This document shows, piece by piece, positions 16,955 through 25,119 of a stretch of DNA of 45,079 nucleotides. The notes under the pieces are model-generated. The model saw nothing but the letters and a program-made list of their open reading frames with translations. It was not told the DNA's origin and ran no database searches. Source of the stretch: an uncultured Collinsella sp. GTDB taxonomy: Bacteria; Actinomycetota; Coriobacteriia; Coriobacteriales; Coriobacteriaceae. Both the position numbers and the translations under genes were made by a program. The DNA lies in assembly GCA_902470805.1 (NCBI GenBank), contig CABRHX010000018.1:1-45079 (forward strand), read 5' to 3'. Position 1 is the stretch's first letter. Each line of letters starts with the position of its first letter.

Positions 16955-17788
16955 ATGGCAACCGCAACCAAGGACGTGTCCCTGAACAAGAAGGTCAGCC
17001 AGTTCTTCTGGCGCTCCTGGGCCATCCAGGCCTCTTGGAACTACGAGCGTCAGATGAACATGGGCTTCCTCTACGGCATGGTTCCCACGCTCGATCGCCT
17101 CTATCCGGACGAGTCCGACCCCAAGCAGCTCGCTGCTAAGAAAGAGGCTTACCACCGTCACATGGCGTTCTACAACTGCACCCCGCAGACGAGCGCCTTT
17201 ATCCTGGGCCTCACCGCCTCCATGGAGGAGGAGTACGCCAAGGATCCCGAGAACTTCGATCCCGATTCGATCAACGCGGTCAAGACCTCCCTCATGGGTC
17301 CGCTTTCCGGCATCGGTGACTCCTTCTTCCAGGGCACCATCCGCGTTATCGCCTTTGGCCTGGGCGTTCAGCTGGCTCAGCAGGGCTCCATCATGGGCCC
17401 GATCCTGGCCATGCTCATCTCCATCGTCCCCTCTGTGCTGATTACTTGGTTCGCCGCCAAGATGGGCTATCAGGGCGGCCACGAGTACCTGAGCAAGCTT
17501 CAGGGCGGCGACCTCATGGAGAAGCTCATGTATGTCTGCGGCATCGTGGGTCTTATGTCCGTGGGCGGCATGATCGCCACGCTGATCGGCGCCACCACCC
17601 CGCTGCAGTTCGCTGAGGGCACCGTCGTTATCCAGGACATCCTGGACGGCATGATGCCCCAGATGATCTCCCTTGGCCTCACCGGCCTTATGTACTGGCT
17701 CATCAAGAAGAACGTCAACACCGGTTGGCTTCTCGTGATCGCCATCGTGGGCGGCATCGCCCTCTCCGCGGCCGGCATTCTGGCCTAG
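16955..17788 (+). CDS. PTS mannose-family EIID
   Basis: 277 aa from ATG 16955, with AGGAGGA overlapping the EIIC stop. RSWAIQASWNYERQMNMGFLYGM is the EIID N-terminal signature, followed by the amphipathic segment FFNTNPQ-like FYNCTPQTSAFILGLTASMEEE and GPLSGIGDSFFQGTIRVI. The last about 100 residues are membrane helices. It completes the permease. A terminator and a separate palindrome follow before the second SIS gene, so the transporter and deglycase may be expressed at different levels. Confidence 0.94.
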   Translation: MATATKDVSLNKKVSQFFWRSWAIQASWNYERQMNMGFLYGMVPTLDRLYPDESDPKQLAAKKEAYHRHMAFYNCTPQTSAFILGLTASMEEEYAKDPENFDPDSINAVKTSLMGPLSGIGDSFFQGTIRVIAFGLGVQLAQQGSIMGPILAMLISIVPSVLITWFAAKMGYQGGHEYLSKLQGGDLMEKLMYVCGIVGLMSVGGMIATLIGATTPLQFAEGTVVIQDILDGMMPQMISLGLTGLMYWLIKKNVNTGWLLVIAIVGGIALSAAGILA

Positions 17789-17822
17789 TCGCGACCAAGC
17801 GCCTAACCGCTTTCCCCCGGGG

Positions 17823-17853
17823 GCCTGCCTGGCATCCCATACCCCAGGCAGGC
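17823..17853 (+). terminator. Hairpin after the PTS genes
   Basis: GCCTGCCTGG (17823-17832) pairs with CCAGGCAGGC (17844-17853), a 10-bp perfect stem. The following TTCC is a weak T-run, so it may only attenuate. Confidence 0.6.
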
Positions 17854-17866
17854 TTCCATCCCCAAA

Positions 17867-17897
17867 ATGCGACAATGGGACAGTCCCCTTGTCGCAT
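17867..17897. repeat. GGGACA-type palindrome between EIID and SIS paralogue 2
   Basis: ATGCGACAA (17867-17875) and TTGTCGCAT (17889-17897) form a 9-bp perfect stem enclosing GGGACAGTCCC, itself a palindrome. Confidence 0.75.
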
Positions 17898-17987
17898 CCT
17901 CAACGGACCGGCGACTCGGTCCAAACCACGGTAACCCTGCGAGCGCCCGGCAATGTGGCGCCGCAAAAATCGAAAGGAATGTGTCAG

Positions 17988-18971
17988 ATGTACGAGATCG
18001 ACCTTAACCTCCCTAAGCAGATCGTCGCTGACGTCCTGTCCAACCACGAGATCCACAGTGTCGCCTTCGTCGGCTGCGGTGCTTCCATGTCCGACCTGTA
18101 CCCCGCCAAGTACTTCCTGGCCAACAACACGGACAAGCTGAACGTTCAGATCTTCACCGCTAACGAGTTCAACTACGACACGCCTTCCTGGGTCAACGAG
18201 CACACCTTCGTGATCACCTGCTCCCTCGGTGGCTCCACGCCCGAGACCGTCGAGGCCAACAAGACCGCCAAGAAGCACAACTGCCCGGTCGTCTCCCTCA
18301 CCAACAAGGCTGGCTCCGCTCTGACCGTCGACGCTGACTACGTCATCGTTCACGGCTTCCACGCCAACTTCGCTGCCAAGTGCGAGAAGCCCGGCTATGC
18401 CATCGCTCTTGCTCTCGAGATCCTTCAGCAGACCGAGGGCTATGACAAGTACGACGACATGATCACCGGCCTCACCAACGTCTTCGATCTCTGCGAGAAC
18501 GCTGCTCAGTCCTGCAAGAAGCTCGCCAAGAAGTTCGCTGAGGACTTCAAGGACGACAAGATGATTTACTTCATGGCCTCTGGTGCCTCCGAGAAGATGG
18601 CTTACTCTCACGCCGCCTTCCTGTTCACCGAGATGCAGTGGATCGACGCCGCCGCCTACAACACCGGCGAGTACTTCCACGGCCCGTTCGAGGTTTCCAC
18701 CGAGGGTAAGCCCTACGTCTTCTTCATGTCCGATGGCGCTACCCGTCCGATGGACGCCCGCGCCCTCACCTTCCTTGAGCGCATGGGCGCCAAGGTCGCT
18801 CTGATCGACTCCAAGGACTACGGCCTGGCTGACGCCGTGCCCGCGAGCGTCGTCACCTACTTCAACCCGCTGCTGCACCTCGCCGTTATGCGCGAGTACG
18901 GCAACCAGATCGCCGAGGCCCGTCAGCACCCGCTGACCATGCGCCGCTACATGTGGAAGCTTTCCTACTAA
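17988..18971 (+). CDS. SIS-domain fructosamine deglycase-like protein (paralogue 2)
   Basis: 327 aa from ATG 17988, 10 nt past GAAAGGA; ATG 17979 is too close to that site. VAFVGCGASMSDLYPAKYF and FVITCSLGGSTPETVEAN are the first SIS loops, and NTGEYFHGPFEVS in the second is the FrlB-type signature. Its place directly after EIIAB-EIIC-EIID is that of GfrE/GfrF in the gfr operon, so it most likely cleaves the 6-phosphorylated Amadori compound made by this PTS. Codon use is strongly biased to C-ending codons, suggesting high expression. Which substrate, glucoselysine or fructoselysine, is not decidable here. Confidence 0.87.
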   Translation: MYEIDLNLPKQIVADVLSNHEIHSVAFVGCGASMSDLYPAKYFLANNTDKLNVQIFTANEFNYDTPSWVNEHTFVITCSLGGSTPETVEANKTAKKHNCPVVSLTNKAGSALTVDADYVIVHGFHANFAAKCEKPGYAIALALEILQQTEGYDKYDDMITGLTNVFDLCENAAQSCKKLAKKFAEDFKDDKMIYFMASGASEKMAYSHAAFLFTEMQWIDAAAYNTGEYFHGPFEVSTEGKPYVFFMSDGATRPMDARALTFLERMGAKVALIDSKDYGLADAVPASVVTYFNPLLHLAVMREYGNQIAEARQHPLTMRRYMWKLSY

Positions 18972-19005
18972 TCACAAGTAAGTAGACCTTACGGGTTGAT
19001 TGAGA

Positions 19006-19037
19006 GGGGATGGGGTTTGCGCCCCGTCCCCTTTTTT
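19006..19037 (+). terminator. Rho-independent terminator after SIS paralogue 2
   Basis: GGGGATGGGG (19006-19015) pairs with CCCCGTCCCC (19022-19031, one G-T pair), followed by six T. Confidence 0.88.
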
Positions 19038-19057
19038 GCTCTTGAGAGGAGATGCGT

Positions 19058-19687
19058 ATGATCAAGGCAGTGCTGTTTGATATGGATGGCGTGCTGGTCG
19101 ATACCGAGTGGTTCTACAACCGCCGCCGCGTGGCGTTTATGGAGGAGAAGGGCTTCCACTTTGACGAGATCCCCGATCTTTCGGGGTCTAACGAGCCGGC
19201 CATTTGGCAGGCGCTGGTGCCCGACGATGTTGAGTTGCGCGAGCGCCTGCGCGTGGAGTACAAGCAGGTCTACAGCCCGGTCCATCCCGTTCCGTATGCC
19301 GAGCTGCTCAACGAGCAGACAGAGCCGGTGATGCGCGAACTGCACGAGCGCGGCGTGAAGTGTGCCATCGCGAGCTCGTCCTATCGCGAGCTGATTGACG
19401 AGCTGGTGGACATCGCCGGTATTGCCGACGTGTTGGACTACACCATCAGCGGCCACGAGTGCAGCGCGTTTAAGCCCGACCCCGAGATTTACCTGCGTGC
19501 CATGGAGGCGTTGGGGGCGGAGCCTGCCGAGTGCCTGGTTATCGAGGACTCGCCTTTGGGCATCGAGGCCGGCAAGCGTTCCGGCGCCCGCGTCCTGGCA
19601 CTGCGTCCGCACGAGGGCGTCAACCTCGATCAATCGCGAGCCGATGCCGTTATTGATAATCTGACCGACATTTTGGCCGCTTTGTAG
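19058..19687 (+). CDS. HAD-superfamily phosphatase/phosphomutase-like protein
   Basis: 209 aa from ATG 19058; ATG 19052 is also in frame but overlaps the GAGAGGAG site. Motif I FDMDGVLVDTE gives nucleophile Asp8 and acid/base Asp10. IASSSY is motif II, FKPDPEIY supplies the Lys of motif III and IEDSPLGIEAG the metal-binding motif IV. The helical cap between residues 15 and 80 is of the beta-phosphoglucomutase/phosphatase type. It lies behind the PTS-deglycase genes but after a terminator, so it is not clearly in that operon. It might act on a sugar phosphate; the substrate is unknown. Confidence 0.87.
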   Translation: MIKAVLFDMDGVLVDTEWFYNRRRVAFMEEKGFHFDEIPDLSGSNEPAIWQALVPDDVELRERLRVEYKQVYSPVHPVPYAELLNEQTEPVMRELHERGVKCAIASSSYRELIDELVDIAGIADVLDYTISGHECSAFKPDPEIYLRAMEALGAEPAECLVIEDSPLGIEAGKRSGARVLALRPHEGVNLDQSRADAVIDNLTDILAAL

Positions 19688-19737
19688 TGTCAATCCGCCG
19701 CGAGAAGCACGGGTTCAAGCGTTTTTTGCGGTGGACT

Positions 19738-19782
19738 GGCTCCATTTGGTTTCGATTTTGATCCGTTTGGCTTCGATTCGGA
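19738..19782. repeat. Imperfect 20-bp tandem repeat
   Basis: CCATTTGGTTTCGATTTTGA is followed one base later by CCGTTTGGCTTCGATTCGGA. It lies directly left of the nested palindrome. Confidence 0.5.
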
Positions 19783-19784
19783 CT

Positions 19785-19903
19785 AAGTGAGTAGACTTTT
19801 TGGCGCAGGCCGAGCACAATGCATATCTTCCTTTGTAAAACCGCAGGTCACAGGGGTGGCGGTTTTGGGTGTGCTCGGCAGATCGTAAAAAGTCTACTCA
19901 CTT
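19785..19903. repeat. 119-bp element of three nested inverted repeats
   Basis: Outer arms AAGTGAGTAGACTTTTT (19785-19801) and its exact complement (19887-19903), 17 bp. Middle arms GCCGAGCACA (19809-19818) and TGTGCTCGGC (19870-19879), 10 bp. Inner arms AAAACCGC (19837-19844) and GCGGTTTT (19859-19866), 8 bp. No ORF is visible. It lies in the 355-nt gap between the HAD gene and the YitT gene, and could be a MITE-like element or fold as a structured RNA. Confidence 0.85.
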
Positions 19904-20042
19904 GGAATTTTGCCCTTTGGTCGTGGGGGTTGCTGGTCCCGTTTTGGTTGTCGAGGGAGGTTGAATTGAAGCGCCCCCGCACGCTCCATGCTACAATCGC
20001 GGGCATGCCCCACAACCACATCTGCCTTCGAAAGGAGCCTAC

Positions 20043-21050
20043 GTGGCGAACGCCATCGATCAGCTCACGGACCGCGTGCTCATGCTCGGCCGCCTCACCA
20101 TCGTCCGCCGTGCCATTACTGCCGTGGCGGTCACAATTTCTGCCGTCCTCCAGACATTCCTGATCCAGGCGTTCATTCAGCCCGCCGACCTGCTTCCGAG
20201 CGGCCTCACCGGCGTTGCGGTCCTGCTCGATCGCGTTACCTCGCTGGGCGGCGTTCACATCGACATTTCGCTCGGTATGCTCGCGCTCAACATCCCCGTG
20301 GCGCTCCTATGCTGGAGCGGCATTAGCAAGCGCTTCGTCATCTTCTCGATGATGCAGGTCGTGCTCTCGTCGCTGTTCCTCAACGTCTTTCACTTCGCTC
20401 CATTTTTGGGCGACAAGATCATGCTCATCATTTTTGGCGGCGTGGTCTCGGGTCTGGGCGCTGCCATCGCACTTAAATCCGGCGCATCCACCGGCGGCAC
20501 CGACTTTATCGCGCTGTGGGTTTCCAACCACACGGGCAAGACCATCTGGGGCGTCATCTTTGGTTTCAACTGCTTTATCCTGGCGATCTTTGGCTTTATG
20601 TTTGGCTGGGACAAGGCGGCGTATTCCATCGTGTTCCAGTTTATTTCGACCAAGACCATCGACAGTTTCTATCGTCGCTACGATCGCGTGACGCTGCAGA
20701 TTACGACGCGCAAGGCAGACGAGGTCATGACTGCCTACGTAAACCATTTTCAGCACGGCATTAGCTGCGCCGAGGTCGTCGGCGGATACAGCCGCGAAAA
20801 GATGTACCTGCTGAACACCGTTGTTTCGACCTACGAGAGCCAGGACATTATCAAGTTGGTGTGCGACGTTGATCCCGGCGCCGTGATCAACGTGTTCCAC
20901 ACGCTCAACTTTGTGGGCGGCTGGTGGGGCGGTCATGTCGACGAGCCCATGCCCACGGCCGTTCCCGATCCCGACAAGCCCGCACGCATGGCCAGCAGGC
21001 AGGCGCGCCTCAGCGAACAGGACAGCCTGCAGCAGGACGACGGCAAGTAG
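20043..21050 (+). CDS. YitT family membrane protein (DUF161 + DUF2179)
   Basis: 335 aa from GTG 20043, with GAAAGGAG 7 nt upstream. About five membrane helices come first, with FLIQAFIQPADLLPSGLTGVAVLL and KSGASTGGTDFIALWVS, both typical of YitT proteins. A soluble C-terminal domain (about 215-295; RVTLQITTRKADEVMTAYV, HGISCAEVVGGYSREKMYLL) matches DUF2179. A charged tail ends the protein. Function is not firmly known in this family. No tie to the deglycase genes is visible beyond position. Confidence 0.9.
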   Translation: MANAIDQLTDRVLMLGRLTIVRRAITAVAVTISAVLQTFLIQAFIQPADLLPSGLTGVAVLLDRVTSLGGVHIDISLGMLALNIPVALLCWSGISKRFVIFSMMQVVLSSLFLNVFHFAPFLGDKIMLIIFGGVVSGLGAAIALKSGASTGGTDFIALWVSNHTGKTIWGVIFGFNCFILAIFGFMFGWDKAAYSIVFQFISTKTIDSFYRRYDRVTLQITTRKADEVMTAYVNHFQHGISCAEVVGGYSREKMYLLNTVVSTYESQDIIKLVCDVDPGAVINVFHTLNFVGGWWGGHVDEPMPTAVPDPDKPARMASRQARLSEQDSLQQDDGK

Positions 21051-21090
21051 GGTATTGGCATTTTGCCGGTCCTGCGCAACCCATCCGAAC

Positions 21091-21130
21091 GAGCCCCCCG
21101 AAAGCCCCGTTGCTTTCGAGGGCTCTCGTT
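21091..21130 (+). terminator. Terminator after the YitT gene
   Basis: GAGCCCCCCGAAAGC (21091-21105) pairs with GCTTTCGAGGGCTC (21112-21125), with one bulge, followed by TCGTTTGCCC. Confidence 0.6.
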
Positions 21131-21177
21131 TGCCCAGATAAAACCTACCAAAATGAAGCTGTCGCTTTTTGGTAGGG
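21126..21177. repeat. Composite repeat: CGTTTGCCCAGATAAAACC tail plus hairpin
   Basis: CCTACCAAAA and TTTTGGTAGG (ending 21177) form a 10-bp stem with GCGACAG in the loop on the complementary strand. About 47 nt match 29053-29097 in reverse orientation, including the exact 19-mer CGTTTGCCCAGATAAAACC. Both copies sit next to a terminator hairpin. Confidence 0.75.
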
Positions 21178-21218
21178 AGGGTGTATCGTTTTATCAATAT
21201 GAGGTAACATGAAACTAG

Positions 21219-21231
21219 ACGTTATATACGT
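21219..21231. promoter_or_regulatory. Putative regulator B operator
   Basis: ACGTTATATACGT is nearly palindromic and sits 38-50 nt before regulator B. It shares ACGTTATA with the PTS promoter (15151) and the EamA promoter (complement at 13875). Confidence 0.5.
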
Positions 21232-21268
21232 ATTAGAAATTTAGCTATTTTGATAAGAGTGATCAGAT

Positions 21269-21988
21269 ATGCCTGCGCCCAAAAATGCACCGCTTTACCA
21301 GCAGATTTATGACGAAATCAAGGATGCGATCGAGAAAGGTGTTTATGCACCCAAGGAGCGTATTCCGTCCGAGCTTGAACTAGCCGAGCAGTACGAGGTG
21401 AGCCGTATTACGGTGCGCCGCGCTGTCGAGGAGCTGTGCTCCGATGGTTACCTGGTTAAGCAGCAGGGCCGCGGCACCTTTGTCTCCACGCCGCACATCA
21501 ACCGCCAGTTTCACGCCTCGACGCTGCAGACGTTTACCGCGCTGTGTGCCGGCAACGGCATGAAGGCCGGTGCGCACGTGATCGATCGCCAGATCGTTCC
21601 GGCGCGCCAAAACGAGATGGAGTTCTTTGGCCTGCAGAAGGATGCGCTGCTGCTGCATATCAAGCGCGTGCGTACGGCCGACGGCGAGCCCATCTTTGAG
21701 GAGAACATCTTTGTGCCGTTTGACGCCTACCGTGAGCTGTTGACGGCCGATCTTGAGGACAAGTCGATTTTTGCCGAGGTCGAGCGTGTTGGCGGAACGC
21801 CGATTGTCTCGGTTGGCTACCGTACGGTCGAGGCCGTTCGAGCTAACGCCGAGCAGGCGGCCGAGCTGGGCATTGCTCCGCACGATCCGCTGCTCAACCT
21901 GCGTGCCGGCTTTACCGGTCCCGATGACGAGCCGGTTTTGATGGGTAAGCAGTACTACGTGGGATCGCGCTACGTTATGGTCATGTAA
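21269..21988 (+). CDS. GntR/HutC-type transcriptional regulator (regulator B)
   Basis: 239 aa. The winged helix (about 5-75) has IPSELELAEQYEVSRITVRRAVEELCSDGY and KQQGRGTFV. The UTRA effector domain (about 95-235) includes RVRTADGEPIFEENIFVP. It is the regulator closest to the PTS operon not otherwise paired with a gene, and its upstream region shares an 8-bp motif with both the EamA and the PTS promoters. I infer that it represses those genes and itself in response to a phosphorylated amino-sugar. Only a weak ribosome site precedes ATG 21269. It is about 40-45% similar by eye to regulator C. Confidence 0.9.
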   Translation: MPAPKNAPLYQQIYDEIKDAIEKGVYAPKERIPSELELAEQYEVSRITVRRAVEELCSDGYLVKQQGRGTFVSTPHINRQFHASTLQTFTALCAGNGMKAGAHVIDRQIVPARQNEMEFFGLQKDALLLHIKRVRTADGEPIFEENIFVPFDAYRELLTADLEDKSIFAEVERVGGTPIVSVGYRTVEAVRANAEQAAELGIAPHDPLLNLRAGFTGPDDEPVLMGKQYYVGSRYVMVM

Positions 21989-22061
21989 GTTACGCGGTTT
22001 TACCAAACCGCGTAACGGCTCGACGCTGCAAACGCCCCTAAGCGGCAATCTGACGTTCAAT
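21989..22061. repeat. 73-bp post-stop repeat, copy 1
   Basis: It begins at the base after the stop of regulator B with a perfect 12-bp stem (21989-22000 with 22005-22016), then 45 conserved nt ending GACGTTCAAT. It matches 44917-44989 at 70 of 73 positions. The rest of the gap up to recQ (22310) holds further hairpins and no gene. Confidence 0.9.
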
Positions 22062-22129
22062 CGTCGGTCGCGTACCCAAAGTACGCTTCCCTCCTCTTTC
22101 ACGTCACCTTGCTCGCTTAGGGGCGTTTT
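22033..22129 (+). terminator. Large-loop hairpin with T-run
   Basis: CGCCCCTAAGCG (22033-22044) pairs perfectly with CGCTTAGGGGCG (22114-22125), followed by TTTT. The 69-nt loop holds a smaller GCGTAC/GTACGC hairpin. It may be a terminator for regulator B. Confidence 0.6.
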
Positions 22130-22310
22130 CGCTGACTTATGCTCAACCAGCGACGTTTGCGCGCTTGTCAAGAGATTAGCCGTTGGGAAAGTGTCCAAAA
22201 ATCCCACGCTCGTTCCTTTTGGATTGCGTTGCCCGTGGCCGACAGCCGTGCGGCACCGGTCCGCGTGGCGGCGTATAATCGGCGGCAGATGACTTGGACG
22301 TTAGGAAACC

Positions 22311-24290
22311 ATGACCGATAGCATGCAGCAGATGGCGCTCGACACGCTCGGCGCCTATTTTGGCTACACCTCGTTTCGCCCGGGACAGGACCGCATGGTC
22401 GATGCGATCCTTGCCGGTCGCGATGCGCTGGGTGTTATGCCCACGGGTGCCGGCAAGTCCATTTGCTACCAGGTGCCCGCGCTCATGCTGCCCGGCATCA
22501 CCTTTGTGGTGAGTCCGCTGCTGTCGCTTATGGAGGACCAGACCCGTGCGTTGCTCGCGGCGGATGCGCGACCCAGCTATCTCAACTCCAGCCTTACTCC
22601 GGCCCAGCAAAACACCGTGCTCAAGCGGGCGCGCGAGGGCCGCTACCAGCTTATGTACGTGGCGCCCGAGCGCTTGCTCGAGCCGCGTTTTTTGGCCTTT
22701 GCGCAGGAGGCTGCGGGTTCCGCCGGCATTGGCGTGCCGCTCGTGGCCATTGACGAGGCCCACTGCGTAAGCCAATGGGGTCAGGATTTCCGCCCCGCCT
22801 ATCTGCAGATTCGTGAGTTCATCGATTCCCTGCCGCAGCGCCCCATCGTGGCGGCGTTTACCGCCACGGCGACCGAACGCGTGCGTGCGGATATTCAGCA
22901 GATGCTCGGCCTGCAAAACCCTGCGACGGTGGTGACGGGCTTCGATCGCAAGAATCTCTACTTTGGTTGCGAGGAGATGGGCGACAAGGCCAAGACTGCC
23001 TGGGTGCGCGACTATGTGATCGCGCATTCGAGCGAGAGCGGTATCGTGTATTGCTCGACCCGCAAGACGGTCGATGCGCTGGCGGGCGAGCTTGCCGAGG
23101 CGCTGGGCCCCAGCGGCATTCGCGTTGGCCGCTACCATGCCGGCATGGGCAACGACGCCCGTCGCCAAAGCCAGCGCGCCTTTATCGACGACGATATCCA
23201 GGTGATGGTTGCCACCAACGCCTTTGGCATGGGCATCGACAAGCCCAACGTGCGCTACGTGATCCACAACAACGTGCCCGAGAGCATCGAAGCCTACTAC
23301 CAGGAGGCGGGCCGCGCCGGCCGCGATGGCGACCCGGCCAGCTGCTACTTGCTGTGGAACGGCAACGATTTTCGCATGCGCCGCTTTCTGATCGACCGCG
23401 GCGATGCTGCCGATGAGGCGCTCGACGACGAGCAGCGCGCGTGGGCGCTCCAGAATCGATATCGTCTGCTCAGCCAGATGGAGGGCTACTGCAATACCAC
23501 CGGCTGCCTGCGCGAATACATGCTGCGCTACTTTGGCGACGAGGCCGCGGCCGAGCATGCCGCGGCCAGTACGGGCGGCACCGCCGCGGACGACGTCGAG
23601 AGCTGCGGCAACTGCAGCAACTGCCTCACGCAGTTCGAGGTCGAGGACGTCACCGATATGGCCCGCGCCGCCGTGCGCTACGTGGCCACGCGTCCCATGC
23701 GCTTTGGCAAGTCGCTCATCGCCGATGTGCTCCACGGCGGCAACACCGAGCGCATTCGCCAGATGCATCTGGACGAGGACCGCGGCTACGGTGAGCTGTC
23801 GAGCGAATCGGTCGGGCGCATCAAGGACATCATCGGCCAGCTGTGCGGCCGCGGTTATCTGGCCACCTCGCAGGGGCAGTACCCGGTCGTGGGGCTGGGT
23901 CCGCGTGCCGTCGAGGTCGAGGATGAGGCGTTCGCCTTTACCGTTAAGCGTCGTGCGTCCAAGCGCAAAGCTTCGGCCCGCGCCCGCCGCGCCGTCGATC
24001 TGCTGCGCGAGGAGGCCGAGCTGGATCAGCGCCCGCGTGTTGGCGACGATGCCGAGCTGTTCGAGCGCCTGCGTGCCCTGCGCAAGGAGATCTCGACGGA
24101 GCTGGAGATGGCGCCGTACATGGTCTTTTCCGACAAGGCCCTGCGCGGCCTGTGCCGCCTACGCCCACAGACGCGCGACGAGCTTATCCAGGTCAACGGC
24201 ATCGGCGAGAAAAAGGCCGACGCCTTTGGCGAGCAGTTTATGGCGGCGATTGAAGAATTTGAGTCCGAGCATGCGCGGGATGGAGTGTAA
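22311..24290 (+). CDS. recQ: ATP-dependent DNA helicase RecQ
   Basis: 659 aa. Motif 0 FGYTSFRPGQ, Walker A MPTGAGKS (Lys49), DEAH (148-151), FTATATE (motif III), and motif VI YQEAGRAGRDG are all present. The RQC zinc site shows in CNTTGCLREYMLRYFGDE and CGNCSNC, then a winged helix, and an HRDC-like end ELIQVNGIGEKKADAFG. It unwinds DNA 3'-5' in recombination repair. Its stop lies only 2 nt before regulator C, suggesting cotranscription with a gene of unrelated role. Confidence 0.96.
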   Translation: MTDSMQQMALDTLGAYFGYTSFRPGQDRMVDAILAGRDALGVMPTGAGKSICYQVPALMLPGITFVVSPLLSLMEDQTRALLAADARPSYLNSSLTPAQQNTVLKRAREGRYQLMYVAPERLLEPRFLAFAQEAAGSAGIGVPLVAIDEAHCVSQWGQDFRPAYLQIREFIDSLPQRPIVAAFTATATERVRADIQQMLGLQNPATVVTGFDRKNLYFGCEEMGDKAKTAWVRDYVIAHSSESGIVYCSTRKTVDALAGELAEALGPSGIRVGRYHAGMGNDARRQSQRAFIDDDIQVMVATNAFGMGIDKPNVRYVIHNNVPESIEAYYQEAGRAGRDGDPASCYLLWNGNDFRMRRFLIDRGDAADEALDDEQRAWALQNRYRLLSQMEGYCNTTGCLREYMLRYFGDEAAAEHAAASTGGTAADDVESCGNCSNCLTQFEVEDVTDMARAAVRYVATRPMRFGKSLIADVLHGGNTERIRQMHLDEDRGYGELSSESVGRIKDIIGQLCGRGYLATSQGQYPVVGLGPRAVEVEDEAFAFTVKRRASKRKASARARRAVDLLREEAELDQRPRVGDDAELFERLRALRKEISTELEMAPYMVFSDKALRGLCRLRPQTRDELIQVNGIGEKKADAFGEQFMAAIEEFESEHARDGV

Positions 24291-24292
24291 CG

Positions 24293-25048
24293 ATGGCATT
24301 CGACGATAAAACCGACCGCACTGACGTGCCCGCCGTGCCGCTGTACCAGCAGGTCATGGACGACCTAAAGGGCGAGATCGCGCGCGGCGTGTACGTGGCC
24401 GGCTCGCGCATCCCTGCCGAGATGGAGCTCGCGAAGTCCTACGGCGTGGGGCGCATCACCGTGCGCCGCGCCATCGAGGAGCTGTCGCGTGCGGGGTATC
24501 TCAACCGCCAGCAGGGGAGGGGCACGTTTGTGTGCGCTCCCAAGCTCAAACGCAAGATTCGCCAGAAGGGTGACGTCCAGAGCTTTACTGAGGGTTGTGC
24601 TGCCAACGACATGGTGCCGGGTGCGCGTCTGGTGTCGCGCACGGTGGTCGCGGCGACGCACGAGGATGCGGCGTTCTTTGGCGTGGAGCCCGGCTGCGAG
24701 CTTATCGTGGTCGAGCGCGTGCGCACGGCCGACGGCATTCCCGTCATGCTCGAGAACAACGCCTTTGTGCTCGCCGACCATCCCTACCTGCAGACGCTGG
24801 CCGACGAGGACCTCACCGATAACTCAATCTTTGCGCTCGTTGCCGAGCATTCGGGTCGCGCGCCGCTCAAGTCCGACCCCTGCACCGTGGAGATTGCGCT
24901 TGCCGATACTCAGACGGCCCCGCTGCTGGAGGTGCCGGTCGGCGAGCCGCTCTTCTATATGGAGGCCTACTTTACCGACGCCGGCGGGCGCCCTCTACTG
25001 CTCGGCCGCCAAAAGATCGTGGGCTCGCGCTACGTCTTTGACATCTAA
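24293..25048 (+). CDS. GntR/HutC-type transcriptional regulator (regulator C)
   Basis: 251 aa from ATG 24293, 2 nt after the recQ stop, with GGAG near the recQ end. The winged helix (about 15-90) has RIPAEMELAKSYGVGRITVRRAIEELSRAGY and RQQGRGTFV. The UTRA domain (about 105-250) has RVRTADGIPVMLENN. It precedes the third SIS gene, and the 144-nt gap between them holds two copies of a 19-bp site. FrlR-type regulation of a fructosamine deglycase is the simplest reading. Translational coupling to recQ implies a basal, unregulated supply of the repressor. Confidence 0.9.
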   Translation: MAFDDKTDRTDVPAVPLYQQVMDDLKGEIARGVYVAGSRIPAEMELAKSYGVGRITVRRAIEELSRAGYLNRQQGRGTFVCAPKLKRKIRQKGDVQSFTEGCAANDMVPGARLVSRTVVAATHEDAAFFGVEPGCELIVVERVRTADGIPVMLENNAFVLADHPYLQTLADEDLTDNSIFALVAEHSGRAPLKSDPCTVEIALADTQTAPLLEVPVGEPLFYMEAYFTDAGGRPLLLGRQKIVGSRYVFDI

Positions 25049-25057
25049 CGTCCACAG

Positions 25058-25076
25058 ATAGAACAATATAGAACAA
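25058..25076. promoter_or_regulatory. Putative regulator C operator, site 1
   Basis: ATAGAACAATATAGAACAA, two direct ATAGAACA half-sites 10 nt apart. It matches site 2 at 16 of 19 positions. Confidence 0.65.
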
Positions 25077-25119
25077 ATTTGCTGAGATGACTTCACGGGC
25101 GTTGTTACACGTGCTATAA

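Noticed and set aside
19052..19057. ATG 19052 as the start of the HAD protein
   Set aside because: It overlaps the GAGAGGAG ribosome site; ATG 19058 has proper spacing.
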